Shown here piece by piece: positions 38,915 to 47,995 of a stretch of DNA of 64,000 nucleotides (positions are counted from its first letter, which is position 1; every line of letters begins with the position of its first letter). The translations under genes and the position numbers were made by a program. Source of the stretch: JAGRKR01 sp041397725 (GTDB taxonomy: Bacteria; Pseudomonadota; Alphaproteobacteria; Rhizobiales; Hyphomicrobiaceae); assembly GCA_041397725.1 (NCBI GenBank), contig JAWKVZ010000007.1, positions 62,001-126,000 on the forward strand, read 5' to 3'. A model generated the notes under the pieces. It had not been told where the DNA came from. It searched no databases and was given only the letters and a program-made list of their open reading frames with translations.

Positions 38915-39048
38915 CGGCTCGGCTCCTTCCCTCGTGCGGCGCTGCGGCGCGCCACCGGTGGGGAACTCTAGCATACGTCGTACTGCGCGCGCAGCCAGGG
39001 GCTCCAAAACCGGCGAAAGCGTGAACCACGCCGGCCCGCCTGGGGCGA

Positions 39049-39666
39049 TTAGCGCGTCTTGCGCCCGCGACAGCGTTGCCCGCTCTCGACCATCAGCTCG
39101 GCGCGGGTCTGCCGCGCAAGCTCGCGCACGCGCACCAGATGGCCGCCCGCCTCGGGCGCCGCAGCGGACGATGGCTGTTTTGCAATGGCGCTGTCGAGGG
39201 CCTGCTCGGCCGCGCGTGTCTCGTCTATGCCACGAGCGAGCTCGCGGCAATCGAGCTGACCCTTGGCGCCGCGGTAGGCAAACAGCCGGATGCCCGACAG
39301 ATAGTCCTCCGCCGAGGTCTTCTGCCAGACCCACTTGCGGGCTGGATCGGCCATCATCGCCTTCAGCTTATCGACCTGAGGCCTCGGCGCGGCATCCGGC
39401 GGCGGCGGCGGGCTTTTCTCGGGACGCGCCAGGGTCGGGGCGCTCGTCACGGGCGGCACTTTCGTCGCCGTGCGCGCCTTACGGATGGGCGCCTTCACCG
39501 CTGCCGATCTCTTCGGCTGGATGCTATGGGCGGGTCTCAGATCGTCTTTGAGGGAGCCGAGGGGGCGGGGGGCTGGATCGCTCCACCTCGACCCGGCACA
39601 GCCTGCGAGCAGGATCGCCACGAGCCCCACGATGGACGTGCGAAGCGGCCGGCATATCTGGAACAT
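39049..39666 (-). CDS. Predicted lipoprotein with Pro-rich linker
   Basis: 205 residues. An N-terminal hydrophobic stretch ends in the lipobox LLAGC (Cys23), predicting lipidation. A Lys/Pro-rich linker (about 40-100, including six consecutive Pro-like residues in SPPPPPDAAP) leads to a folded part with VWQKTSAEDYLSGIRLFAYRG and a charged helix. I do not recognise the family; envelope location is the only firm inference. Confidence 0.65.
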   Translation of the reverse strand: MFQICRPLRTSIVGLVAILLAGCAGSRWSDPAPRPLGSLKDDLRPAHSIQPKRSAAVKAPIRKARTATKVPPVTSAPTLARPEKSPPPPPDAAPRPQVDKLKAMMADPARKWVWQKTSAEDYLSGIRLFAYRGAKGQLDCRELARGIDETRAAEQALDSAIAKQPSSAAAPEAGGHLVRVRELARQTRAELMVESGQRCRGRKTR

Positions 39667-39816
39667 CTTCACGCACCCAGCAAAGCGACAGGGGTCACTG
39701 CACGACGGATACGCGAGACCGAACCTCACGTATCGTAACGCGACAGGGCTTAATATTTGCTTGATGCGCCGACGTTCTGTGTATCGATTGGAGCAAGCAA
39801 CGATCAACGCAGATCA

Positions 39817-39836
39817 CCAGACGCCGAAGCGTCTGG
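39817..39836 (-). terminator. UUCG-capped hairpin after the acyl-CoA dehydrogenase operon
   Basis: CCAGACGC (39817-39824) pairs perfectly with GCGTCTGG (39829-39836). On the minus strand the loop is TTCG closed by C-G, the very stable UUCG tetraloop. It lies 50-70 nt past the stop at 39886. There is no strong T-run; a second small stem (GGACA/TGTCC) sits between it and the gene. Confidence 0.6.
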
Positions 39837-39885
39837 TATCCGGGGACATGGTGTCCGGGACATGGATCGCGCGCGACGTCGCCGA

Positions 39886-41073
39886 TCAGTACGACCGCGG
39901 CATGCCCAGCACGTGCTGCCCGAGGAACGCCAGCACCATGTTGGTCGAGATCGGAGCGGTCTGATAGAGACGCGCCTCACGCCACTTGCGCTCGACGCCA
40001 TACTCCCGCGCATAGCCGAAGCCTCCGAACGTCTGCATGCACGTGTCGGCTGCCGCCCATGCCGCCTCCGAGGCGAGCATCTTCGCCATGTTGGCTTCCG
40101 CCCCGCAGTCCCGATGGGCCTCGAACATGGCCGCCGCCTTGCGCACCATCAGCTCGGCCGCCTGGGTCTGGGCATAGGCGCGGGCGATGGGGAACTGCAC
40201 GCCCTGGTTCTTGCCGATCGGGGCGCCGAAGACCACGCGCTCCTTGGCGTACTCGGATGCGCGGCGGATGAAGTACTTGGCGTCTCCGATCGACTCCGAG
40301 GCGACGAGGATTCGCTCCGCGTTCATGCCGTCGAGGATGTACTTGAAGCCCCGGCCCTCCTCGCCGATCAGACTCTCGGGAGGGATCTTGAGGTTGTCGA
40401 AGAACACCTCGCAGGTGTTGTGGTTGACCATGGCGTCGATCTTGCGGATCTCGAGGCCGTTGCCTTTGGCTTCCCTGAGATCGACGAGGAAGACCGACAG
40501 GCCCTCGGAGCGCTTCTTCACCTTGTCTGCCGGCGCCGTGCGCGCCAGCAACAGCATGAGGTCGGAGTAGAGCGCGCGGCTCGTCCACACCTTCTGGCCG
40601 TTGACGAGATAGTGGTTGCCCTGCTTCTCCGCCCGCGTCTTGAGCTGGGTCGTGTCCGAGCCCGTGGTCGGCTCCGTGACACCGAACGCCTGGAGCCGCA
40701 GCCTGCCGGCCGCGATCTCCGGCAGGTAGCGCCGCTTCTGCTCGTCGCTGCCATGCCTTAGCACGGTGCCCATCGTGTACATCTGGGCGTGGCAGGCGGC
40801 GGCGTTGCAGCCGGTCTCGTGAATCGTCTCGAGAATGGCCGCACCGGCGCTGATCGGCAGGCCGGCGCCGCCGTATTCCTCGGGGATGAGCGCAGCGAGA
40901 TAGCCGGCCTCCGTCAGCGCAGCCACGAACTCGGTCGGATACTCGCTGGCCGCGTCGAGCTTCATCCAGTACTCGTTCGGAAAGTCGTCGCAGACCTTGC
41001 GCACGCCTTCGCGGATCTCGCGCCAGTCGGGATCAACCGCCATGACCACGCGGTTTTCGCTATCGTCCATCAT
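39886..41073 (-). CDS. Acyl-CoA dehydrogenase
   Basis: 395-residue FAD flavoenzyme catalysing alpha-beta dehydrogenation of an acyl-CoA. Family signatures: AFGVTEPTTGSDTTQLKTRA and the C-terminal QTFGGFGYAREYGVER. ATG 41073 (or the adjacent ATG 41070) follows AAGGACAG and lies 7 bases after the lyase stop, so it is last in the enoyl-CoA hydratase - lyase - dehydrogenase operon. Chain specificity cannot be read; neighbours point to short branched acyl-CoA. Confidence 0.93.
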   Translation of the reverse strand: MMDDSENRVVMAVDPDWREIREGVRKVCDDFPNEYWMKLDAASEYPTEFVAALTEAGYLAALIPEEYGGAGLPISAGAAILETIHETGCNAAACHAQMYTMGTVLRHGSDEQKRRYLPEIAAGRLRLQAFGVTEPTTGSDTTQLKTRAEKQGNHYLVNGQKVWTSRALYSDLMLLLARTAPADKVKKRSEGLSVFLVDLREAKGNGLEIRKIDAMVNHNTCEVFFDNLKIPPESLIGEEGRGFKYILDGMNAERILVASESIGDAKYFIRRASEYAKERVVFGAPIGKNQGVQFPIARAYAQTQAAELMVRKAAAMFEAHRDCGAEANMAKMLASEAAWAAADTCMQTFGGFGYAREYGVERKWREARLYQTAPISTNMVLAFLGQHVLGMPRSY

Positions 41074-41080
41074 TCTGTCC

Positions 41081-42025
41081 TTACTCCGCTGCCAGTCGCG
41101 CGCCCGCCGGCGCATAGCCCTTGGGCAGGCCGGCTCTGGGTACACCGCCATAGAATTTCTCGGAGGGCAAAGCCGCTTCCGCGATCGTTCGCGCGGCGGC
41201 GAGCCCCGCGAGATCGACACCGGTTCTCAGGCCCTCCTTCTCGAGCAGGAAGACGAGGTCTTCCATCACGATGTTCCCCGTTGCGCCGGGCGCGAACGGG
41301 CATCCCCCGAGACCACCGAGCGAGGCGTCGAAATAGCGGACACCCGCCTCCAGCGCGGCCACGGCGTTGGCCAGACCGAGCCCGCGCGTATCGTGGAAAT
41401 GCGAGTAGAGCGGCCGGCCGCCCATCACCTTCGCCGCATCGGTGAAGAGCGTGCGGACCTCGCGCGGCGAGGCGTAGCCGACGGTATCCGGCAGCGCCAC
41501 CTCGTCGGCTCCCGCGTCGAGAAACCGCTCGAGGAATGCCAGTACGCGCGATTGCGGGACCTGACCCTCCAGCGTGCAGCCGAACGCCGTGGCGAGCCCG
41601 CCCTGCAGCACGACGTCGGCGAACTCCGGCCGTTCCCGGCGCAGCGCCGCGATCTCGGCGAACTCGGCAAAAGACTGGTCGGTGGAACGGCGCACGTTGG
41701 CCTGATTGTGCGTTTCGGAGACGGAGATCACGAAATTGATCTTGCGGATGCCGGCGGCGAGGGCCAGCTCGGCGCCCTTGCGGTTGGGCGCGAGGGCGCA
41801 CATCAGCGGCCCCTCGATGCCGGCGATCCCAGCGGCGACGGCCGCCGCGTCGGCGAATTGCGGGATGACCTTCGGCGGCACGAAGCTCGTCGCCTCGATC
41901 TCGGGAATGCCGGCGGTCGCCTCTGCCGCGATCCAGGCGAGCTTGGTCTCGGTCGGCACGAACGACTTCACGAGCTGCAGGCCATCCCTGAGCCCGACCT
42001 CCCGCACGAACACGTCACGTGACAT
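41081..42025 (-). CDS. HMG-CoA lyase-like enzyme
   Basis: 314-residue TIM-barrel of the HMGL-like family. VREVGLRDGLQ at the N-terminus, DTVGYASP, metal-binding histidines in HFHDTRGLGLAN, and the C-terminal signature GLGGCPFAPGATGN with the catalytic Cys. HMG-CoA lyase yields acetoacetate and acetyl-CoA; close relatives cleave other 3-hydroxy-3-methylacyl-CoA esters such as citramalyl-CoA. ATG 42025 has a perfect AGGAGG site; GTG 42040 is an alternative. Second gene of the operon. Confidence 0.9.
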   Translation of the reverse strand: MSRDVFVREVGLRDGLQLVKSFVPTETKLAWIAAEATAGIPEIEATSFVPPKVIPQFADAAAVAAGIAGIEGPLMCALAPNRKGAELALAAGIRKINFVISVSETHNQANVRRSTDQSFAEFAEIAALRRERPEFADVVLQGGLATAFGCTLEGQVPQSRVLAFLERFLDAGADEVALPDTVGYASPREVRTLFTDAAKVMGGRPLYSHFHDTRGLGLANAVAALEAGVRYFDASLGGLGGCPFAPGATGNIVMEDLVFLLEKEGLRTGVDLAGLAAARTIAEAALPSEKFYGGVPRAGLPKGYAPAGARLAAE

Positions 42026-42036
42026 GGTGTTCCTCC

Positions 42037-42831
42037 TCACCGCCCCTTGAACACGGGCTTGCGCTTCTCGTTGAAGGCATTGATGCCCTCGATCCGGTCC
42101 TGTGTCGATACGGTGCGATAGTAGGCCTCCAGCTCGAACTGGTAGCCAGCGGCCCGCTCGATCTCCACGGCCTTGTCGAGGGCCTTCTTCGCCTGGCGCA
42201 CGGCCACGGGGGCGTTGGCGGCGATGCGACGCGCAATGGCCAGCACCTCGTCCATCAGGCGATCATCCGCCACGACCTTGTTGACCATGCCCCAGGCATG
42301 CGCCTCCGCCGCGGTAAAGACGTCGCCCGAGAGCACGATCTCCTTGGCGCGGCGGACACCAGTGGCACGCGGCATGTTCTGTGTGCCGCCGGCGCCCGGA
42401 ATGATGCCGAGCTTCACTTCCGTTTGGGCGAAGCGCGCGCTCTCGGCCGCGTAGATGAAATCGCAGACGAGCGCCAGTTCCGAGCCGCCCCCGAAGGCGG
42501 AACCGTTGACGGCGGCGATGACCGGCACCGGGCAATCCATGATCGCGCGAATGGCCTGTTCGAGGATGGCGTGCTGGCGCGTCCAGTCGGTGTCGGACAT
42601 GCCCTTGCGCTCCTTGAGATCGGCGCCGGCACAGAACGCCTTGTCGCCCGCGCCGGTCAGCACGAAGCAATTGACCGCACCCTGGCCGACGTAAGCCTCC
42701 ATGAAGCAGTCGCGCAGGTCGCGCATCATCGCCGTGTTCATGGCATTGCGGGCCGCCTCGCGGTTCATGCGGACGACGGCGATGGCCGGCTCGTGCATCT
42801 CGATGGCCAATGTCTCGTAGGTGCGTGTCAT
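42037..42831 (-). CDS. Enoyl-CoA hydratase/isomerase (crotonase family)
   Basis: 264 residues. Oxyanion-hole and CoA-binding elements: AFCAGADLKER, NGSAFGGGSELALVCDF, and KLGIIPGAGGTQNMPRATG with the catalytic glutamate region. Hydrates an unsaturated acyl-CoA, possibly a methylglutaconyl-like intermediate given the lyase next door (inference). First gene of the three-gene operon, 11 bp before the lyase start. Confidence 0.92.
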   Translation of the reverse strand: MTRTYETLAIEMHEPAIAVVRMNREAARNAMNTAMMRDLRDCFMEAYVGQGAVNCFVLTGAGDKAFCAGADLKERKGMSDTDWTRQHAILEQAIRAIMDCPVPVIAAVNGSAFGGGSELALVCDFIYAAESARFAQTEVKLGIIPGAGGTQNMPRATGVRRAKEIVLSGDVFTAAEAHAWGMVNKVVADDRLMDEVLAIARRIAANAPVAVRQAKKALDKAVEIERAAGYQFELEAYYRTVSTQDRIEGINAFNEKRKPVFKGR

Positions 42832-42946
42832 GGGATGTCCCGTTCTGGTTGGGGCATCGGAAGCGGCGTCTCAGCCTCTCCCAACGGCGGCCGTGATCGT
42901 GTATGGGTCGCACATCGCTTACGCCACAGGAAAGACCAAGGCAATC

Positions 42947-43918
42947 ATGCGCGCACTCGAGGTGAACGAGCTGGGCCCGCCCTCCAATGCCAGGCTCGTC
43001 GAGCGGCCGGCGCCGCAGCCCGGAGCCGGGGAGGTCGTCCTCGACGTGCATGCCGCCGGGCTCAATTTCGCCGACACACTGACCATTTCCGGTGTCTACC
43101 AGCACAAGCCGGCCCTGCCCTTCGTGCCCGGGATGGAGGCAGCGGGCGTGATCAGCGCCTGCGGGGCGGGCGTCGGCGGGGTCAAGGTCGGCGACCGCGT
43201 GTTCTGCTACGCCCGCCAGGGTTGCTTCGCCGAGCAGATGGTCATGCCGGCGGCGGGCGTCTTTCCCATTCCCGGCGGCATGAGCTTCGTCGAGGCCGCG
43301 GCCTTCCCCATCGTCTACGGCACCGCCCACATGGGGCTCGCCTACCGCGCCGCCCTCAAGGCCGGCGAGACGCTGCTCGTGACGGGCGCGGGCGGCGGCG
43401 TCGGGCTCGCAGCGGTCGAGATCGGCAAGGCGCTCGGCGCTAACGTCATCGCGGCGGCGTCGAGCAAGGAGAAGCTCGAGCTTGCCAAGGCCCACGGCGC
43501 CGACCACATCGTCGATTATGCCAGCGAGCACCTGCGGGACCGCGTCATGGCGCTGACCGGAGGCGTCGATGTCGCCTTCGAGCCGGTGGGCGGCGATGTC
43601 TTCCGCGGGACCCTGCGCTGCATGAAATTCGAGGGGCGGTTGCTGCTCATCGGCTTCGCCTCGGGTGACATCCCGCAGATCCCCGCCAACCACATGCTGG
43701 TCAAGAACGTCACGGTCATCGGTTTCGCCTGGAGCAACTACCGCGACAGGAAGCCCGAGGTGTTCCGTCACACGCTGGCCGAGATCGGCCGGCTCCACGC
43801 CACCGGCAAGCTGCGGCCCGAGGTGACGGAGGTGCTGCCGCTGTCGCAGGGCGTCGAAGCGCTGGAACGCCTGGCGGGCCGGAAGGCGCGCGGCAAGATC
43901 GTGCTCACGATGCGCTGA
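42947..43918 (+). CDS. NADPH:quinone oxidoreductase, zinc-free MDR family
   Basis: 323 residues. GroES-like N-terminal domain (PGMEAAGVISACGAGV) and Rossmann domain with VTGAGGGVGLAAVEIGKALGA. The structural and catalytic zinc ligands of alcohol dehydrogenases are missing, as in Qor/zeta-crystallin proteins. ATG 42947 chosen at the conserved MRALEVNELG; the frame opens further upstream without support. Divergent from the enoyl-CoA hydratase operon. Likely reduces quinones or enones. Confidence 0.88.
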   Translation: MRALEVNELGPPSNARLVERPAPQPGAGEVVLDVHAAGLNFADTLTISGVYQHKPALPFVPGMEAAGVISACGAGVGGVKVGDRVFCYARQGCFAEQMVMPAAGVFPIPGGMSFVEAAAFPIVYGTAHMGLAYRAALKAGETLLVTGAGGGVGLAAVEIGKALGANVIAAASSKEKLELAKAHGADHIVDYASEHLRDRVMALTGGVDVAFEPVGGDVFRGTLRCMKFEGRLLLIGFASGDIPQIPANHMLVKNVTVIGFAWSNYRDRKPEVFRHTLAEIGRLHATGKLRPEVTEVLPLSQGVEALERLAGRKARGKIVLTMR

Positions 43919-43927
43919 CGGCCAGCC

Positions 43928-45214
43928 TCATGTCTGGCGCAGCAGGCCATGAGCTTCGCGTTCGAGCGCCTCGCGGAACTCGGGATGCGCGACCGCGATC
44001 ATGCGCCGCATGCGCTCCTGGAGCGGCTGACCCAGCAGTTCGGCGACGCCATGCTCCGTCACCACCGTGTCGATGTCGCTTCTGGCAATGGTCACCACGC
44101 CCGCAGGCAGCCGTGCCTGAATGCGGCTGATCGTACCCGAGCGGGTGCGGGCCGTAGACGTCAGCGCGATGATGGAGCGGCCGTTCGCCGCCACGCGCGC
44201 ACCACGCACGTAGTCGACGAGCCCCGTGACGCCGCCCACGTAGTCGCCACCCGCCATCTCGGCGTTGACCTGGCCGGTGAGATCGACCTCGACGCCGGTG
44301 TTGATGGTGACGAACGTGTCGAAACGGGCCATCGTGGCCGGCGCATGGGTATAGCGGATCGGCCGCATCAGGAGATCCGGGTTGCCATCGACGAAACGGT
44401 AGAGCCGATCGGTTCCGAACAGCAGCCCGGCGACCATCTTGCCCGTATCGATCGGCTTGGTCTCGCCCGTGACCGCGCCCGCCTCCACCAGTTCGACGAT
44501 GGCGTCGGTGAGAAGCGCGGAATGAATGCCGAGGCGGCGCCGGGTCTTGAGACCGTCGAGCACGGCATCCGGAATGGCGCCGACGCCGATCTGGATGACC
44601 GCCCCATCCGGCACCAGCTCCGAGACATAGCCGGCGATGCGCCGCTCGACCTCGCCGAATGTGGCTGGCGCGACCTGCGGCAGCCGGTAGGAGGCGTCGG
44701 CGACATGATCGAGGCGGCCCGGCGGTGGCGTGTCCCCGCCGCAGTTGGTCCAGGGCATGCCGGCGTTCATCTCGGCGACCACCGTGCGGGCCTTGGCGAA
44801 CACCTCCGGCTGCCAGTCGTAGATGGTGCCATAGCTGACGCCGCCCCCGCCGCTCGCCGCCGGCGCGAGCTGCATCAGGTAGACATCGACCGGCAGGCGT
44901 CCGGTCTGAATGAGCTTCATCAGCTCGAAATAGTGCACCGGCAGCACGTCCATCACGCCGGCCCGGGTCAGCGTCCGGCCCTTGCCGACGGCACCTGTGC
45001 CGAGCACGCGCACGCCGTCCAGCCGGTCCGCGCGGATGACATCGGCCTGCAGCGCATTGACGACCAGCGTGAACGGCCCGATGCGATGACGCTGCTCGAG
45101 CAAGGCCCGTGTCAGCGACTGGGGCTCGCCCGTGCCGGTCTGCACGACGACGTGGTCGCCTGGCCGCACGATGCGCGTGAAATCGATGTCTGCGGCTTCG
45201 GGCTCGCTGGTCAT
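43928..45214 (-). CDS. Acetyl-CoA hydrolase/transferase family protein
   Basis: 428 residues of the Act/Cat1/4-hydroxybutyrate CoA-transferase family. Characteristic pieces: IQIGVGAIPDAVLDGLKTRRRLGIHSALLTDA and TEHGVAELLGQPLQERMRRMIAVAHPEFR near the C-terminus. Moves CoA between acetate/acyl groups, or hydrolyses acyl-CoA. ATG 45214 follows GAGGACGAT. Convergent with the quinone oxidoreductase gene. Probably supplies CoA transfer for the surrounding acid catabolism. Confidence 0.9.
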   Translation of the reverse strand: MTSEPEAADIDFTRIVRPGDHVVVQTGTGEPQSLTRALLEQRHRIGPFTLVVNALQADVIRADRLDGVRVLGTGAVGKGRTLTRAGVMDVLPVHYFELMKLIQTGRLPVDVYLMQLAPAASGGGGVSYGTIYDWQPEVFAKARTVVAEMNAGMPWTNCGGDTPPPGRLDHVADASYRLPQVAPATFGEVERRIAGYVSELVPDGAVIQIGVGAIPDAVLDGLKTRRRLGIHSALLTDAIVELVEAGAVTGETKPIDTGKMVAGLLFGTDRLYRFVDGNPDLLMRPIRYTHAPATMARFDTFVTINTGVEVDLTGQVNAEMAGGDYVGGVTGLVDYVRGARVAANGRSIIALTSTARTRSGTISRIQARLPAGVVTIARSDIDTVVTEHGVAELLGQPLQERMRRMIAVAHPEFREALEREAHGLLRQT

Positions 45215-45254
45215 ATCGTCCTCATGAGGGCTGCGGCCGGGGCGGCGCACAGCA

Positions 45255-45288
45255 CAAGGCCGGTCCTGCCAGAGCAGGGCCGGCCTTG
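45255..45288 (-). terminator. Strong 15-bp hairpin after the sulfurtransferase gene
   Basis: CAAGGCCGGTCCTGC (45255-45269) pairs with GCAGGGCCGGCCTTG (45274-45288) over 15 positions with one wobble and a 4-nt loop. It lies between the sulfurtransferase stop and the next leftward gene. The T-run is weak. Confidence 0.65.
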
Positions 45289-45319
45289 CAAGCCGTACAG
45301 GAGGACGCGGCGCCGCGCT

Positions 45320-46288
45320 TCAGCGCGCCTCGACCGTCACGGGCGTCATCTTCACCTTCTGATCGACCGGCAGCGACTTGTCGGCCGTCCATTCGGCCAT
45401 GGAGCCGTCGTACATCTTGGCCTTGGTGTTGCCCATGATGGCATAGGACACGAACCAGCCGAGACTCGCCCAGTGGCCTGTGTTGCAGAAGTTGATCTGC
45501 TCACCATCGAGACCGACGCCGGCTGCCTTGTAGAGCGGCGTGAGCTGGGCACGCGAGCGGAACTTGCCGCCGTTGTTGTCGGTGAGCCAGCTCTCGGGAA
45601 GGTTCGAGGCGCCGGGCAGCGTGCCGGGGCGCTTGGCGGCAGAGCTCATCGTGACGCCCACGAAGAAGTCGTTGGGCCGGTTGTCGACCAGCGGCTGCTT
45701 GCTGGCGATGGCCTTGCGCACGTCCTCCTTGGTGGCGATCAGCTCGGGCCGCAGCTTCGCCTTGAAGACGGCAGGCTTGGGCTTGACCTCTCCCGTCGCC
45801 AGCGGATTGACCGGCTTCTTGGTCGCCTTGTCGACGACCTTCACCCACGCCCGGAAGCCGCCGTTCATGACGGAGACCTTGTCATGGCCGAGCACCTTGA
45901 ACGTCCAATAGAGGCGCGTGGCCGCGCCCACGTCCTGCGCCTTGGCGCCGAGCGGTATGAGCACGACGTGCGTGGCATTGTCGATGCCGAGGCTACCGAT
46001 CAGCTTCTCGAGCTTGGCGACGGACGGCAGCATGCCCGCCACACCGGCCTTGTCCTTCTCACGCCAGCCGCCTTTGGCGTAGTCCGTGTAGAGGGACCCG
46101 GGAATATGCCCCTTGAGATAGGCCTCTTTCGGCTGACCTGCGCCGCTGCGCAAGTCGAGCATGACGATACCGGGCTTGCCGAGGCTGGCCTTCACCCAGG
46201 CGACGTCCACCAGCGGGTCGGCTGCCTGGGCCGCCGTGCTCCCTGCGCCCACGACCAGGGCGGCTGCGATCAAAGACTTGAGCCTCAT
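45320..46288 (-). CDS. Exported rhodanese-type sulfurtransferase
   Basis: 322 residues with a signal peptide (MRLKSLIAAALVVGAGSTAAQA) followed by two rhodanese domains (about 25-150 and 180-300). The C-terminal domain holds the catalytic Cys268 in NFCNTGHWAS; its loop differs from the CRKGVT of thiosulfate sulfurtransferase and the CG-S-GVT of mercaptopyruvate sulfurtransferase. Substrate is therefore uncertain. Periplasmic location is unusual enough to note. Divergent from the acyl-CoA synthetase gene. Confidence 0.88.
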   Translation of the reverse strand: MRLKSLIAAALVVGAGSTAAQAADPLVDVAWVKASLGKPGIVMLDLRSGAGQPKEAYLKGHIPGSLYTDYAKGGWREKDKAGVAGMLPSVAKLEKLIGSLGIDNATHVVLIPLGAKAQDVGAATRLYWTFKVLGHDKVSVMNGGFRAWVKVVDKATKKPVNPLATGEVKPKPAVFKAKLRPELIATKEDVRKAIASKQPLVDNRPNDFFVGVTMSSAAKRPGTLPGASNLPESWLTDNNGGKFRSRAQLTPLYKAAGVGLDGEQINFCNTGHWASLGWFVSYAIMGNTKAKMYDGSMAEWTADKSLPVDQKVKMTPVTVEAR

Positions 46289-46471
46289 GAGGCGTCTCCC
46301 TGCTGCGCCCCTTGTTGTGCCGGGGCCCTACCATCCGTTTGGAGCCAGCCGACCAGCGGCCGCTCCGTCGGGAGAGTGTCCGATTGGAAATCGAACCGCA
46401 AGCCGCGACCATTGCGGCTCGATCACGATTGTTTCACAGTCAGACGAGTGCTCGAACCGAGGTCTTCTGCC

Positions 46472-47995
46472 ATGAACCTCTCCTTGACGCTCCAGGCCGT
46501 CGCCCGGCGCCTTCCGGACCATCCGGCCATCACTGACAGCCGCGGCACCATCGACTACGCGACCTTCGAGCAGCGGGTCGCCGCCATGGCCGGCGGTCTC
46601 AGGGCTTTCGTTCCCACGCCCGGCGCGCGAGTGGCGATCGCGATGGAGAACGCCCCGGAGTTCCTGATCTCGCTTTACGCGTTGTGGCGCGCCGGGCTCG
46701 TGCCCGTGCCGATGAACGCCCGCCTGCATCCGCGCGAGATGGCGTTCATCCTGGAGAATTCCCATGCCCGGCTCTGCCTCGCCTCTCCGGCACAGGCCGC
46801 GACGCTCGCACCCGCCCTCGCCGGGATGCGCGAGCCACCGCCCGTATTCTCGACCTCAAGCGACGAATTCCAGCGACTGGGCCGCGGCGCACCCGTTCGC
46901 ACGGTCGACAGCCTGCCGACCGACGAGGCCTGGCTGTTCTATACCAGCGGCACCACCGGCCGGCCGAAGGGCGCCGTGCTCACGAACCGGAGCCTGCTGT
47001 TCATGAGCCACGCCTACTATGCCGACATCGACCAGCTCGACGAGCGCGACACCATCCTGCACGCCGCGCCGCTGTCGCACGGGTCGGGTCTCTACGCGAT
47101 CCCGCACATCGCCAGAGGCAGCCACAACGTCATCCTCGGCGGCTCGTTCGATCCCGAGCAGGTCCTCGACGCCTTCTCCCGCTACACGCGCGTCTCCATG
47201 TTCGCGGCGCCGACGATGGTCACACGGCTCCTGCAGGCGCCAAGGGCCGCGACGGCTGATACCCGTGGCCTGCGCACGCTCATCTACGGTGGCGCGGCCA
47301 TGTACGTCGCCGACCTGAAACGCGCCCTCGCCATGCTCGGCCCGAAGCTCTGCCAGATCTACGGCCAGGGCGAGAGCCCGATGACCATCACGGCCATGTC
47401 GAAGGCCATGCATCTGGCCGATGGCGGCTATGCCTCCGACGAGCGCCTCGGCTCCACCGGCCTGGCGCGCACCGGCGTCGAGGTCATGGTAGTGGACGAG
47501 ACGGGCCGCCCGCAGTCGCCCGGCGAGGTCGGCGAAATCGTCACGCGCTCCGATTGCCTGATGCAAGGCTACTGGGGCAATCCCGACGCTACCGCCAAAG
47601 CGATCCGCGGCGGCTGGTTGTGGACCGGCGACGTGGGAACGCTCGATCCCGCCGGATTCCTCACCATCAAGGACCGCTCGAAGGACATGATCATCTCGGG
47701 CGGCAGCAACATCTATCCACGCGAGATCGAGGAAGTGCTGTTGACTCACGCCGCCGTGCTCGAGGTCGCCGTCATCGGCGCGCCTCACGCCGAATGGGGC
47801 GAGGAGACGGTGGCCTTCGTCGTGCCACGGCCCGGCCGGGAGCTCTCCGAGAGCGAGCTCGACCAGCTCTGCCTCGCGCATATCGCCCGCTACAAGCGGC
47901 CACGGCGCTATGTCTGGGCCGAGAGCCTGCCGAAGAACAACTACGGCAAGATCCTGAAGACCGAGCTGCGGGCCAGCCTCGCGTCGCGCGATTAA
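46472..47995 (+). CDS. Acyl-CoA synthetase (AMP-dependent ligase)
   Basis: 507 residues of the ANL superfamily. P-loop-like motif FYTSGTTGRPKGA at 156-168, adenine-binding IYGQGESPMT, hinge DRSKDMIISGG, and the catalytic lysine in NNYGKILKTEL (about Lys493). Activates a carboxylic acid to its CoA thioester for the nearby CoA-dependent enzymes. ATG 46472 marks the family N-terminus; the open frame continues 2.5 kb upstream but is antisense to other genes. Its TAA overlaps the stop of the next, convergent gene in the bases TTAA. Confidence 0.93.
   Translation: MNLSLTLQAVARRLPDHPAITDSRGTIDYATFEQRVAAMAGGLRAFVPTPGARVAIAMENAPEFLISLYALWRAGLVPVPMNARLHPREMAFILENSHARLCLASPAQAATLAPALAGMREPPPVFSTSSDEFQRLGRGAPVRTVDSLPTDEAWLFYTSGTTGRPKGAVLTNRSLLFMSHAYYADIDQLDERDTILHAAPLSHGSGLYAIPHIARGSHNVILGGSFDPEQVLDAFSRYTRVSMFAAPTMVTRLLQAPRAATADTRGLRTLIYGGAAMYVADLKRALAMLGPKLCQIYGQGESPMTITAMSKAMHLADGGYASDERLGSTGLARTGVEVMVVDETGRPQSPGEVGEIVTRSDCLMQGYWGNPDATAKAIRGGWLWTGDVGTLDPAGFLTIKDRSKDMIISGGSNIYPREIEEVLLTHAAVLEVAVIGAPHAEWGEETVAFVVPRPGRELSESELDQLCLAHIARYKRPRRYVWAESLPKNNYGKILKTELRASLASRD

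Noticed and set aside
43949..46471. Apparent 2.5-kb upstream extension of the acyl-CoA synthetase gene
   Set aside because: It runs antisense to the CoA-transferase and sulfurtransferase genes; the family N-terminus begins at 46472.
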